From the NCBI RefSeq assembly GCF_000835495.1, contig NW_015622542.1, positions 6,943,936 to 7,007,935 of the forward strand: a stretch of DNA of 64,000 nucleotides, read 5' to 3'. Made by a program: the position numbers and the translations under genes. Of this stretch, positions 24,318 through 33,628 are shown piece after piece (the stretch's first letter is position 1; each line of letters begins with the position of its first letter). The DNA comes from Cladophialophora immunda (Eukaryota > Ascomycota > Eurotiomycetes > Chaetothyriales > Herpotrichiellaceae). The notes beneath the pieces were generated by a model. That model did not search any database. It had not been told where the DNA came from and saw nothing but the letters and a program-made list of their open reading frames with translations.

Positions 24318-27300
24318 ATGGGCATTCGACCAAGCCATGCCGAACACAATCCACTGAGACAAGTCGATTCCGAGCCGCATCACCAACATCCCAAACACTC
24401 GCTTAGATTCGGCATGTGGCAGAAGATCCAACATTTCTTTGCCAAAGATGACGCCACCCAAAGCCCCATCGAGTGCTCCGACGACGAGCCGTGGCCGCAG
24501 ACCTGGGCTGACAGACAGAATTCGGTCAAACAAGATTCCTTCACCAGGCCGCTCGCCGTCGGTCTCCCCCGGCAGGCCACATTCCGACGTCAGAATTCAG
24601 AAAGGCGAGATCGATTGTTACCCATCGAGCCTTGTCATGCTGAGAGGAGAGCCGTTTCTTCGACCAGGCACGCCTCTATAAGCTTACCCCGACGACGAGC
24701 GACTTCTTCGCCACCCCATTGGGATTCGGCTCGGACCTCTGCACCCGCAGTAACTGGAGTCAACAGGGTCGATGCCGGCGCTGGCGATTCTCCCGTTGAA
24801 GCCATTCCCCCGTCTCTGGATTCGACGTATCCCGACCCGCCCGAGGACCTCTGGTCTCAAGACGACTACCGACCCCCCCGGCCCCCTTCGAGAACTTCTT
24901 CTGATGACTCCCACTATCCTCAAATGCCTGTAACCGACGACAAGGCCGAACTGAGGGACGAACTTGATCACCGATGGATCCTCAACCTCAGCATGCACTT
25001 CCGAGATAAGTCTGACCGTGAAAAGTTCTTCGTCACATATGCACAGACTCCCAACTTCTGGCGGCGGGTGACCATTTCGTGTGACTATCGCAATGCTGAA
25101 CCAGGTTCCCTGGAGATGGACCTCAAAGAACTCCAGTTTCAACGGGATAAGAGCATGCAAATCTACGAGTCAATACGTGATTCGCTCCCTGAGATCCAAT
25201 TTTATGACACCGTCACTAACCTCAAGTTGGAGACTACGGATGGCCGTCTCCATGTCCATGTGACCGAGGATGTCAACGAGATCATTCCATACCCCCCCAA
25301 AACTACACTCTCCCATATCCTCAACGACGAAGCCTTTCGACCTATGCGGGTCCGAGAAAGTGAGCTGACCTTCGACTCGCACCTGTCCGGGTTTGTTTAC
25401 AAGGTTCTACACAAGGGTACAGTCTACATCAAGAAAGAAATTCCCGGTCCGGATACGGTGGACGAATTTTTGTATGAAATCAATGCTCTACATGCACTGC
25501 ATGATTCGGACCATGTCATCAAGCTCGAAGCTATTGTCCTTGACGACACAGAATCCGTCGTCAAGGGGCTTTTGATCGGCTACGCGGAAAGGGGCGCGAT
25601 TGTGGATCTCCTTTACGACCACAGAGGTGCAATCGCGTGGGAGGATCGCTGTAGGTGGGCGGAGCAGGCAGTTCGTGGTCTCAGTGAGATACACCAAGAG
25701 GGTTACGTTCAAGGTGATTTCACACTTTCCAACATCGTCGTCGATGGGGATGGAAATGCCAAGATCATCGATATCAATAGGCGAGGTTGCCCTGTTGGGT
25801 GGGAGCCCCCCGAAATTGCCACTAAAATTGCCAGCAACCAGCGGATTTCCATGTATATCGGCGAAAAGTCCGACATTTACCAACTCGGGATGACTTTGTG
25901 GGCTTTGGCAATGGATGACGATGAACCGGAACGACATGTGCCACCTCTGAGTGTTGAAGAATTCCCCTCCGACGTACCCAACTGGTATCAAGATATTGTT
26001 CGGATCTGCCTATCCTCCCGTCCAAGGGACCGATTATCCGCCAAAGAACTGGTCGGGCTATTCCCATCAAGGATCTCCAGCTCATCTGAACAAATCCCGC
26101 CGCACCAGCGACCCGCACTGAAATTGCGTACAATGAAGAAATACATAGACCCGGCGGATGCGGTTGAGCGCGACGACATACTCCGGTTGAGGTCAAATGT
26201 TCAACAGCACGAGGATCCTCCTTACTCGCCGGAAAGTTCAAGAGATGACTATACGTTTACGTATCCGAAGTCATCAAACTATGAGTTCGAGAGTGAGACC
26301 TCTGGCTACGATAGACCCAGAGGCAGAAGGCCACCCACTAACTATGCACATCTTGGAAAGAACGAGAGACATCATTGGGAATCCGAGGAGGAGGGCCCCA
26401 CCCCAACCGAGGACCTGGAACCGAACATCGTGGCTATTTCTCCAGGGATGGATCGAGAATTTGATGAGCTCGAACTCGACGGTCATCCTTATTTGATATC
26501 GCGCCGCACCTTCAACGACGAAGAATTGAAGATCTTAGAGGGGCTTCCACAAGCGGAGAGTAGCTTTCCAGACCAAGAACACCTTCCCGAGAACGGTGCT
26601 ACCGAATCGACCAACTTCGCCGACATTTTTCACCCTCTACCGGCTCGAAGGCCTTCGCTTCTGGCTGCAACTTCTGCAACATCTGAAAGTACGCCTAGGA
26701 ATAGTCAGGATATCCTTGCTACTTTGGCCCAGTATCGGCCTGAAAATTCTGAATGCCTGGAAAATTCGACTGAGCAGCTGAATGATGGGTCCATGGACTT
26801 GAAGAATAACGCCGAGAACGTGAAAAATCCGACCGAAGAAGACCTGAAGACTGTTCCTCAGAAGTCCAGTGACGTGTCGCAAAGTCCAGGGGACGGGTTC
26901 GGTCGCCCAGAGAACTACCCCCAGTATCCCGGTGAGCACCTTGAGATTGTGCCTCAGGACCTGGAAAATCCAACGCATATCATGGAGGATTCGGTGGAGA
27001 CAATAGAACGCTCGATGGAGAAGCCAGAGGAGTCGACAGACCACTTGACAAACTCTACAGTACACCTGGAATCCTCAACGGAGGACCCAGAGAATGCAGG
27101 AGTTCCGATGGACAATATTCAAAGGGCGCCTGAACAAGTTGAAAACCACCCCGAAACCCCAAATATAACTACAACGAATACTCAGCAGATGCTCGAGTTA
27201 GTGGACAAAGACCCTCAGAAACCAGAGACTCCTACAGAGACACTGCAGGCGGCGACCGAGGAAGTAGAGCAGACGCCTGAGAATCCGGAGCGCAATGTTC

Positions 27301-27860
27301 AGAAATTGGAGAAAGAGACTGACCACATTTGTCGAAGTAGCGACTATGGCACTTCCATCAACGACCATAACTTGTTTGTCAGGGATCATCGGGACTCTGT
27401 TGCATCTATCTGTGGGAATATCATTCCTCACAAAACGATGGATCAACCCTCAAGCACAGCAACGAGCAAACCTCCGAGCCTTCCATTCATGGACAGTGGC
27501 TATGGTGAAGCGCTCGCCGACATCGGTGACGATAGGGATTTTCCTCTCATACCATCAGCCGCTCAGGACAATCAATTGCCATCAAGATCAGACAAGACAA
27601 GTAAGCCAGAGAACAGATCCTTGCCCGCTGATGACCATCGGCTTGCTGAGGGGACCCTCAGGCCCGGTGAACAACACGAAGGAGCCAGATTGTTCGCACG
27701 TACTGGCAACGATGCTATTGGCTCCAAGGAACCTGGGCTCTTTGCTCCTCTCACAGATACGGCGGAAAAAGGCCTAATAAGCCCTTCGTCGCCAGGGAAA
27801 GAGCCATCCGTTAACCCCAAACCAGACGATACATCACAACCGGGGCTACCAGGCGAGTGA
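24318..27860 (+). CDS. Large protein with degenerate protein-kinase fold and heptapeptide-repeat tail
   Basis: 1180 aa, no intron seen. A kinase-like domain spans roughly residues 340-590. The beta-3 region reads VYIKKE. The catalytic loop reads VQGDFTLSNIVVD where active kinases have HRDxKxxN: the Asp and Asn remain but His-Arg is lost. The metal-binding DFG position reads DIN. A C-lobe with DIYQLGMTLWALAMDD and CLSSRPRDRLSAKELV follows. This suggests a weak or pseudo-kinase; activity is not excluded. N-terminal residues 1-200 are Ser/Arg/Pro-rich and disordered. Residues about 814-1002 are a 7-residue repeat (separate entry). The ATG at 24318 (MGIRPSHAEH) is the first convincing one; the frame opens slightly earlier at a weaker ATG, 24267. 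I know similar fungal proteins only as uncharacterised kinase-like proteins. Confidence 0.8.
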   Translation: MGIRPSHAEHNPLRQVDSEPHHQHPKHSLRFGMWQKIQHFFAKDDATQSPIECSDDEPWPQTWADRQNSVKQDSFTRPLAVGLPRQATFRRQNSERRDRLLPIEPCHAERRAVSSTRHASISLPRRRATSSPPHWDSARTSAPAVTGVNRVDAGAGDSPVEAIPPSLDSTYPDPPEDLWSQDDYRPPRPPSRTSSDDSHYPQMPVTDDKAELRDELDHRWILNLSMHFRDKSDREKFFVTYAQTPNFWRRVTISCDYRNAEPGSLEMDLKELQFQRDKSMQIYESIRDSLPEIQFYDTVTNLKLETTDGRLHVHVTEDVNEIIPYPPKTTLSHILNDEAFRPMRVRESELTFDSHLSGFVYKVLHKGTVYIKKEIPGPDTVDEFLYEINALHALHDSDHVIKLEAIVLDDTESVVKGLLIGYAERGAIVDLLYDHRGAIAWEDRCRWAEQAVRGLSEIHQEGYVQGDFTLSNIVVDGDGNAKIIDINRRGCPVGWEPPEIATKIASNQRISMYIGEKSDIYQLGMTLWALAMDDDEPERHVPPLSVEEFPSDVPNWYQDIVRICLSSRPRDRLSAKELVGLFPSRISSSSEQIPPHQRPALKLRTMKKYIDPADAVERDDILRLRSNVQQHEDPPYSPESSRDDYTFTYPKSSNYEFESETSGYDRPRGRRPPTNYAHLGKNERHHWESEEEGPTPTEDLEPNIVAISPGMDREFDELELDGHPYLISRRTFNDEELKILEGLPQAESSFPDQEHLPENGATESTNFADIFHPLPARRPSLLAATSATSESTPRNSQDILATLAQYRPENSECLENSTEQLNDGSMDLKNNAENVKNPTEEDLKTVPQKSSDVSQSPGDGFGRPENYPQYPGEHLEIVPQDLENPTHIMEDSVETIERSMEKPEESTDHLTNSTVHLESSTEDPENAGVPMDNIQRAPEQVENHPETPNITTTNTQQMLELVDKDPQKPETPTETLQAATEEVEQTPENPERNVQKLEKETDHICRSSDYGTSINDHNLFVRDHRDSVASICGNIIPHKTMDQPSSTATSKPPSLPFMDSGYGEALADIGDDRDFPLIPSAAQDNQLPSRSDKTSKPENRSLPADDHRLAEGTLRPGEQHEGARLFARTGNDAIGSKEPGLFAPLTDTAEKGLISPSSPGKEPSVNPKPDDTSQPGLPGE
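26757..27323 (+). repeat. 27 consecutive degenerate 7-residue (21-bp) repeats within the kinase-like protein
   Basis: Read in frame from the Leu at residue 814, the protein divides without a gap into 27 heptads, such as LENSTEQ, NPTHIME, NSTVHLE, SSTEDPE, EVEQTPE and KLEKETD. Position 7 is Glu, Gln or Asp in 23 of 27 units, position 6 is mostly Leu, Met, Ile, Val, Pro or Thr, and position 2 is often Ser, Pro or Val. The DNA copies are diverged, so the protein periodicity is better kept than the nucleotide repeat. Confidence 0.75.
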
Positions 27861-28856
27861 AGCATGACAAGAGTCCGGCTGAGGAAGAAGGTCACTTCCA
27901 TCCCATCAACCAGCTGCACAGTCCCATGACGGATTGATTCTCTTGTCTGGGCAAGAGCCAGACTTAATCGTCAGAAGCGCCTCAAGAAGCATTGATTTTC
28001 GCTTACGCCGATCGAATTCCGCGGCGCTATGATGGGTCGGTATCCTGACCAGTCTCGGTAAAGGATAAGCCCATGGCAAAACGTGTGGCGAGTACGCGTC
28101 TTATGAATACGAGGAATGAAATAATGTGGTGATGAGGCAGCCACTTACCTGCTTTCCTTTATGACAATCTATGGAGCAACATGGATGCACTCATGAGCAA
28201 ATGTATCACGACAGGACTACTGAAATTGGACGACGACGATGACGACGATGACACGAAATGTTACCACAGCTTGGCTGTATGCATGGGTGGATTGTAGCTT
28301 TGAGGAAATTTTTCGCTCTTGGATACGCAACGCAACTCGAAGATGCATACTGTTCGCGGCAGAGGATGTTTTCTCGGATGATTGGAATTGCATTCGAAGC
28401 AAGTGGGATAGGGAGCTTTTGCTTTTACCTTTTCGGGTTTATGTACAATGCATCAGGCGGCGTTGATGATGATATCGGAAAGGATCGTGGTTGCAAAACC
28501 AAACCAATTCAGCAGCGACCAAACCCTTGACCCGACGGACAAGAGGTTGTTGTGTCACAGCACGGCGGACTGACTAGTTTCGATTCATGGACTGCATCGT
28601 GGGCATTGAGGATGCCGAACAAGAGATCACGGAAAGCTAGATGTCTCTCAGGAGTCGCTTCTCTGCTACGGTCTCCAGTGAAGATCGTGAGGTGCTTTCA
28701 GATTTCCAACTTCCATACTACCAGTGAGGCGACACAGAACTCACCTTATTATCACCTATGACACGATCATGAAATAGCATTTGCAATTTGCAACTTTGTC
28801 TATTCTTGGAGTCACAATCCTGTATCTTAGATGCTTTTTACATCTGCCCTCCCATA
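27861..28856. other. Convergent intergenic region between kinase-like gene and zng1
   Basis: Both neighbours end here, so no promoter is expected. A short GAC/GAT-type triplet run lies at about 28226-28253. No gene recognised. Confidence 0.55.
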
Positions 28857-30246
28857 TCAAACAGAGCCGCCATCTTCGCCAACCTTCAATTCCGTGATCA
28901 AATCCAGATTCCTCCCGATGAACACGATCTTCCCCTCTCCTGCAGTCGTTTCATCCTCTTCCCCCCCCTTTGGACCCCCAGCATCATCATTCTTCGTATT
29001 TGGCAGCTCAATGATCTCGAAAATCTCTCTCACTCCCTGTACGACTCTAGTTGTCCCGTCCGTACACCTTATCAGCCCCTTTGTTCTATGAATTTCGTAC
29101 TTTCGATCGCATCCCAGCTGGGACTCTTCGGCGTCCCAGAGCAGGACCTCCAGCCAGCCCGAGAGAAGGTGTAGCTTTTGCGGATCAAAAGGAGGCAAGG
29201 TGAAGGTGGCTGTGGAGAGTGTGGGGTCTAGGTGAGAATGGCCTCTGGAGGCGAAATCGGGTATTGTGTTGCCGGCAGTGTTGGACGTGATGGAGGTCGA
29301 GGGGAAAGTTGAGTATGCTTTCAAATCGAGGATGGTGCCGCTGAGGTTCACGACATGAGAATGTTCCGTCGGGACTATGCGCGCGAGGCTGTTGATAGAA
29401 GCTATTCTGGCTTGAACAGCTGAGAGCTGTGCGGGAGAGACAAGATCTGTTTTGTTGAGGATTATCACATCCGCATGGGAGATTTGGAGATGAGCGGTTG
29501 TGAGCAGAGGAAGGCCGTGGTCGTGGTGATCGTCGGACTCGGATTGTGGCAACTCTTCTGGTGCGGGCTCGTCAAGGCTTTTGAGGATGTTTTTGACATC
29601 GACTACTGTGACAATGCCATCGAGGTAGATACTGCTGCCTAGTCCTTCATCGAGCCAAAACATAGGTGCGATGTTCCCCGGGTCCGCAACGCCCGTAGTC
29701 TCAAGCAGGATGTAGTCAAAGTCCTTCTGGCGCTCAACGAGAGACTCGAGTGCTGCCACCCCCGAGTCTTTGACGCTACAGCAGATACATCCGTTGGCGA
29801 GGGGGATCCATTCTGTTGTTGCCTGGTGGTTCTGATTGACGGTGAGGGATTTTTCGATATCCGCTGTGTTTCCGAACTCTGTGGCTCTCGTGAGGACGTT
29901 AGCAGACAAAATCCATCATCGAAAATCAAGGCTGACCGGAGATAGAAGCAGTTGATCGGAGTATTCCTTTGGAGATTGGAGGGCAACCACATGCCGTTTA
30001 AAATGACTGCTATTTTCTTGCCGTGCTCTGCTGTTAAGATATAGTTGAGCAAAGTTGTCTTGCCAGCCCCCAAGTAGCCTGTAGGTTATCCCGTCAACTG
30101 ATGCCGCAAATCACTTGCCCCCGGAGAGCGCTCCTACCGGTTATTATGGTGATCGGCACCTTTCTATCAGGCCCATCCTTCAAAGTGCCGGTGGCTTCGC
30201 TGGTCTGAGAAATTTCGACCAGCTCAGGTATTTCGTCGTCATCCAT
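28857..30246 (-). CDS. zng1: ZNG1-type zinc-transferring GTPase (COG0523/CobW family)
   Basis: 404 aa from three exons on the minus strand: 30246-30138, 30078-29995 and 29878-28857. ZNG1 proteins use GTP to insert zinc into methionine aminopeptidase 1. Seen: Walker A GYLGAGKTT spanning the first splice; AVILNEFGN spanning the second; the metal-binding GCICC motif; ETTGVADP; the guanine-specificity motif LNKTDL; a His-rich loop (DDHHDHG); and a CobW C-terminal domain ending in FIGRNLDLITELK. The N-terminus has IPELVEI where vertebrate ZNG1 has the METAP1-contacting CPELVP. Intron 1 is 59 nt (GTAGGA..CAG). Intron 2, 29994-29879, starts with GC (GCATGT) and ends CACAG; only this junction restores N-E-F-G. 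Family assignment is secure; substrate by homology. Confidence 0.93.
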
Positions 30247-30985
30247 TTCTGTCTGTCACCTTTCGATAGGTGCACAGTCTATACCATACTAAGGCGGTCC
30301 CAGCTATCCGAAAGATCGAGATGATGGTTAAATCAAGGCATCTACCACATCTAACTATGTACCGTACATCCGTTTTGCCTCTGTTGTGTCCCACCCCCGG
30401 CCGTTGCACAGACGAGGAATATCAACCGAGGATTCGCAATGGGACAAGGTTTTAAGGTTTAGCGTCCCGGCTGCCTGTCGATCTTAAACCTTATTAAACT
30501 GTAAAATGGCAACTCATCCGAACCGCTGCTTCGCAGAAGCAGCGAACGCCTGCGGCCCTCAGTTCGACTGGCTATCAAGCTATTTCACCACGCACATGCA
30601 AAAGACACCTAACTTACCCCGAAGCAGATCTTTCTCGCCTCTTCATTCTGTCCGACTATTGCATAGGGTTTTTCGAACCGGCTATGCAGGCCATGCTATT
30701 TCCAATCAATCAAGACTACCGTTCTTAGCCTCCTCTGTGCGCCGACGCGACCGCATTGATTCCAGCTTATTGCGCGTTGCCCAGTGTCAACGGCGAGCTG
30801 CTCAGAGTTCGAGGGCCACGAAAGAGAGCTGGTAGTGATTTGACAAAGAGGAACGGCAATACACAGTGACGGAGGCACTCCCCTCCCAGACTGAAGAAGC
30901 GACCACACCCGCAGGTTAAGCGCCGAAATCACCGCAATATACCCTTGACTGTCGACGAGTCCTAGGTTTGCCCTTCGCATGCACA
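30247..30985. promoter_or_regulatory. Divergent promoter between zng1 and mob3
   Basis: 740 bp shared by two genes transcribed outward. It contains a perfect 9-bp-arm palindrome at 30524-30544 (CGCTGCTTC-GCA-GAAGCAGCG). It also has AAACCTT-type repeats in both orientations (TTTAAGGTTTAG at 30451-30462, CTTAAACCTT at 30483-30492), and CACCT-N6-AGGTG at 30257-30272, just ahead of the zng1 ATG. No gene is supported; a short plus frame from 30506 shows no motif. Confidence 0.5.
30524..30544. repeat. Perfect inverted repeat, 9-bp arms, 3-bp centre
   Basis: CGCTGCTTC, GCA, GAAGCAGCG. It lies 278 bp above the zng1 ATG and 442 bp above the mob3 ATG. It could be a dimeric transcription-factor site or a small hairpin; the sequence does not tell which. 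Confidence 0.6.
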
Positions 30986-32959
30986 ATGACTGCGGTTACG
31001 CCCTCGAGGTCTGGCGTCTCGCCATCAAGTTCTCCCCGCTTACCGTCTCCTCCACCTATCCCAGAGGTCCAATTCGGTCCCAAAAGCCCCGGTGTTGACC
31101 TCTCCAAAGAATTGTCGCTTGAAGCGACGTCAAAACCGGATGAAGGAGCAGCAAGGAGGATTAGGCCGGGAACAAAAGCTGCGGACATGGCTTTGGGTCC
31201 TCCTTTAGTGCCATTGAGTCAGCTCGACTCGCCATTCCAGCTTCAAGAGCATCTCAAATCCCTCTACGCTCACCTCACCCATACTCCGGAGTCTACACAT
31301 ACCGTTCCAATCGCAAAAGAAACTGCGCTGCAGCTCGCCACACCTCCGCAGATCAACGACAACGAATTCGTGGATCGGAACCTGTGGCTGTATGAGCTCT
31401 GTCGATTTCTCACTCAAAAAGCCAATATCGTCTCAATATTCCTGATGAACGACAACCCGCCTTGCTCTGCTCAAACATGCCCTGAAATGCGCGCCAGTGA
31501 ATGGCAGTATCTCTGCGCCGTACACGAGCCTCCCAAATCATGCTGTGCCATTGATTATTGCAACCACACCCTCGATTGGGCTGCGAATGTTCTGACGAGT
31601 CCGAAGCATTTCCCTTCGCGGTTGGCGCTTGGCTCAGAAGCAGGCAATGTCATGCAAAGCATGCGGCAACTGACCAACATCTTTCGACGGGTGTATCGTA
31701 TATTTGCACATGCTTGGTTCCAACATCGTGATGTCTTTTGGTCTGTCGAAGCAACATATGGGTTATACATACTTTTCAAGGTTGTCTGTGATGAGTACCA
31801 TCTTATCCCCGAGGACAGCTATACAATTCCAACCGAAGCTGAAGGAGTCCATGAAGCCACTATTGATCGCGAAGGCGGTTTACGGCCGCAAATACTCCAT
31901 AGAGACCATGCGCCGGGTTCAGCGGTGGACGAGCCGTCCGCTGAATCCATGTTATCAGATACTACTACGCCGACGGCCACGACGACAGTCAGCACAGGCG
32001 CGACAACACGGAGACACAAACACACCCCAAGCACTGGGAGTCACGTTGCCACTATTGCCGAGGGCCAAGAAGACGAAGAAGAACACTCGAAAAGCGGTAC
32101 AGCGGCGCCAAAAAACCCATCCCCGCCACCTCAACTTGTGGAGATGTCAAATGCCATGACAGCATCGGAAAGGGAAGCCTCGTCTCTACAAGGGGCTGAC
32201 ACAGGGAAGGGCAGAAATAAAGGTATCTCCCCCGAGCGGCTCCTACCGAAGCTTGACATCACTTCCACTGTGCCAAAATACGAGCCTCGCGCTCCAGAGG
32301 ATCCCACGCCCACCGGCACAACGGAGGATATCGACCCATTGTCCACGCATACAAGTACCCAAAATTCGGACGCATCATCTAAGACAGCAGGTGCCGATGT
32401 CGATCTCGGCGCCGTCGACAATACCACAGACGCGAACAAGAAAGATGAATCAGTGAACGTGGAAACCCCCATTGAACAAACAACCAACCCATTTGGAGAT
32501 GAGGGAGGCCAGAAAATCACTTCCCCTTCTGGGGGCTCGATAAGGACGAGCGGAAGCGACGTGCTTGGGGCAATTCTGGGGCATATCCACGACCTGGATG
32601 ACGAAAACTCAATCAACTCCGACAGGCAAAATCAAACGAGCGGCAGTGGAGCAACTGTGCAGGTGAGGGAGGCGCCTGCTAGCGGGAGTGCAGAGGATAG
32701 CGACGACAAAAGTGTGGAGCATGATGAGGGAATGAGTCCAATTAGGGCAGATGCACCATCATCGATTGGGCCCGAAGCTGAGTCTTCCAAGGGCCCTCAG
32801 GATGGAGGTGAAGCCAAGACAGAGAAGGAAGATATTGGACCTCCAGTTGACGAGGTGAGAATCTCAGTTGAGGAGACTACGGATGATCTCGATGTTGAGC
32901 CGCAGCCGGGGGACGGCCAGGCTGAACAGGGCGGGACGGGGGACAGCAAAGAGGGCTAA
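30986..32959 (+). CDS. mob3: MOB3/phocein STRIPAK component with long disordered tail
   Basis: 657 aa, no intron. MOB-family adaptor of the phocein (MOB3/MOB4) class. In Sordaria and Neurospora the orthologue is a STRIPAK subunit needed for hyphal fusion and fruiting-body formation. The Mob fold occupies about residues 70-290: LDSPFQLQEHLKSLYAHLTH, the zinc-binding segment with CSAQTCPEM, YLCAVHEPPKSCCAIDYCNH, TLDWAANVLTSPKHFPSRL, and the His pair in FAHAWFQHRD. The remaining 370 residues are acidic, Ser/Thr-rich and low complexity. The ATG at 30986 (MTAVTPSRSG) is used; the frame extends six codons upstream only to a TTG. MOB1 and MOB2 were considered, but the phocein signature SCCAIDYCNHTLDW excludes them. 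Confidence 0.9.
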   Translation: MTAVTPSRSGVSPSSSPRLPSPPPIPEVQFGPKSPGVDLSKELSLEATSKPDEGAARRIRPGTKAADMALGPPLVPLSQLDSPFQLQEHLKSLYAHLTHTPESTHTVPIAKETALQLATPPQINDNEFVDRNLWLYELCRFLTQKANIVSIFLMNDNPPCSAQTCPEMRASEWQYLCAVHEPPKSCCAIDYCNHTLDWAANVLTSPKHFPSRLALGSEAGNVMQSMRQLTNIFRRVYRIFAHAWFQHRDVFWSVEATYGLYILFKVVCDEYHLIPEDSYTIPTEAEGVHEATIDREGGLRPQILHRDHAPGSAVDEPSAESMLSDTTTPTATTTVSTGATTRRHKHTPSTGSHVATIAEGQEDEEEHSKSGTAAPKNPSPPPQLVEMSNAMTASEREASSLQGADTGKGRNKGISPERLLPKLDITSTVPKYEPRAPEDPTPTGTTEDIDPLSTHTSTQNSDASSKTAGADVDLGAVDNTTDANKKDESVNVETPIEQTTNPFGDEGGQKITSPSGGSIRTSGSDVLGAILGHIHDLDDENSINSDRQNQTSGSGATVQVREAPASGSAEDSDDKSVEHDEGMSPIRADAPSSIGPEAESSKGPQDGGEAKTEKEDIGPPVDEVRISVEETTDDLDVEPQPGDGQAEQGGTGDSKEG

Positions 32960-33628
32960 AGGAATCGCGGACTGGAGAGCCTAGTCCAAAGGATGGACGG
33001 GGCCTGGGGCCTGCTAATTACTTCTCTGTATGACTACTTCTCCGCTGGGCCTTCTTAGAGCATGGGGCAGCCATTCGCTTGAATGATGGGTAAATGAAAA
33101 GCCGCCGTGTGCCACGCTTCCACAACGAACACTACCTACCTCCACGGTCACCCGTATCTTGACTGGAACGGAACTGGTCTTCGGTTGAGGAATGAACTTC
33201 TCGCATGGAGCCGCCGTCCAGAAGACCTCACTGGTACTGAGCGTTGTTTGTATTGTACATAGCTGTTGTAACCCTACGAGAGTCTACCTTGGCCTATCAC
33301 GATCGAACGTCCGATTGTGCTCTCCCAGCGATTGTTGGTCTAACAGTCCTAGTATGTGCCAGTAGAATACAGTGGGAAGAGGTCGTTTGATGCCCAGGAG
33401 TCGAGTCCAGGTTGTCCTGTAGCATGGGCGCCGCCTCATGGCAAGCAACCCATTTCTACCCATGAGGTAGTATCCTATAGACGGAGCTTTCATCCATTTC
33501 ATGCCGCAAAACCACGGGAATGCAACGATCCAGTTGCGATGAATCTTCCCATTCAGTGCCCTGCTTCCGAACTCAGCCGAATCCACTGGATGTGAGCCGC
33601 AAGAGTATTTTACGGAGATTGATTTTGC
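32960..33628. other. Convergent intergenic region, mob3 and vma9 3' flanks
   Basis: About 670 bp between two 3' ends. Short frames on both strands, none with a motif. Nothing further seen. Confidence 0.55.
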
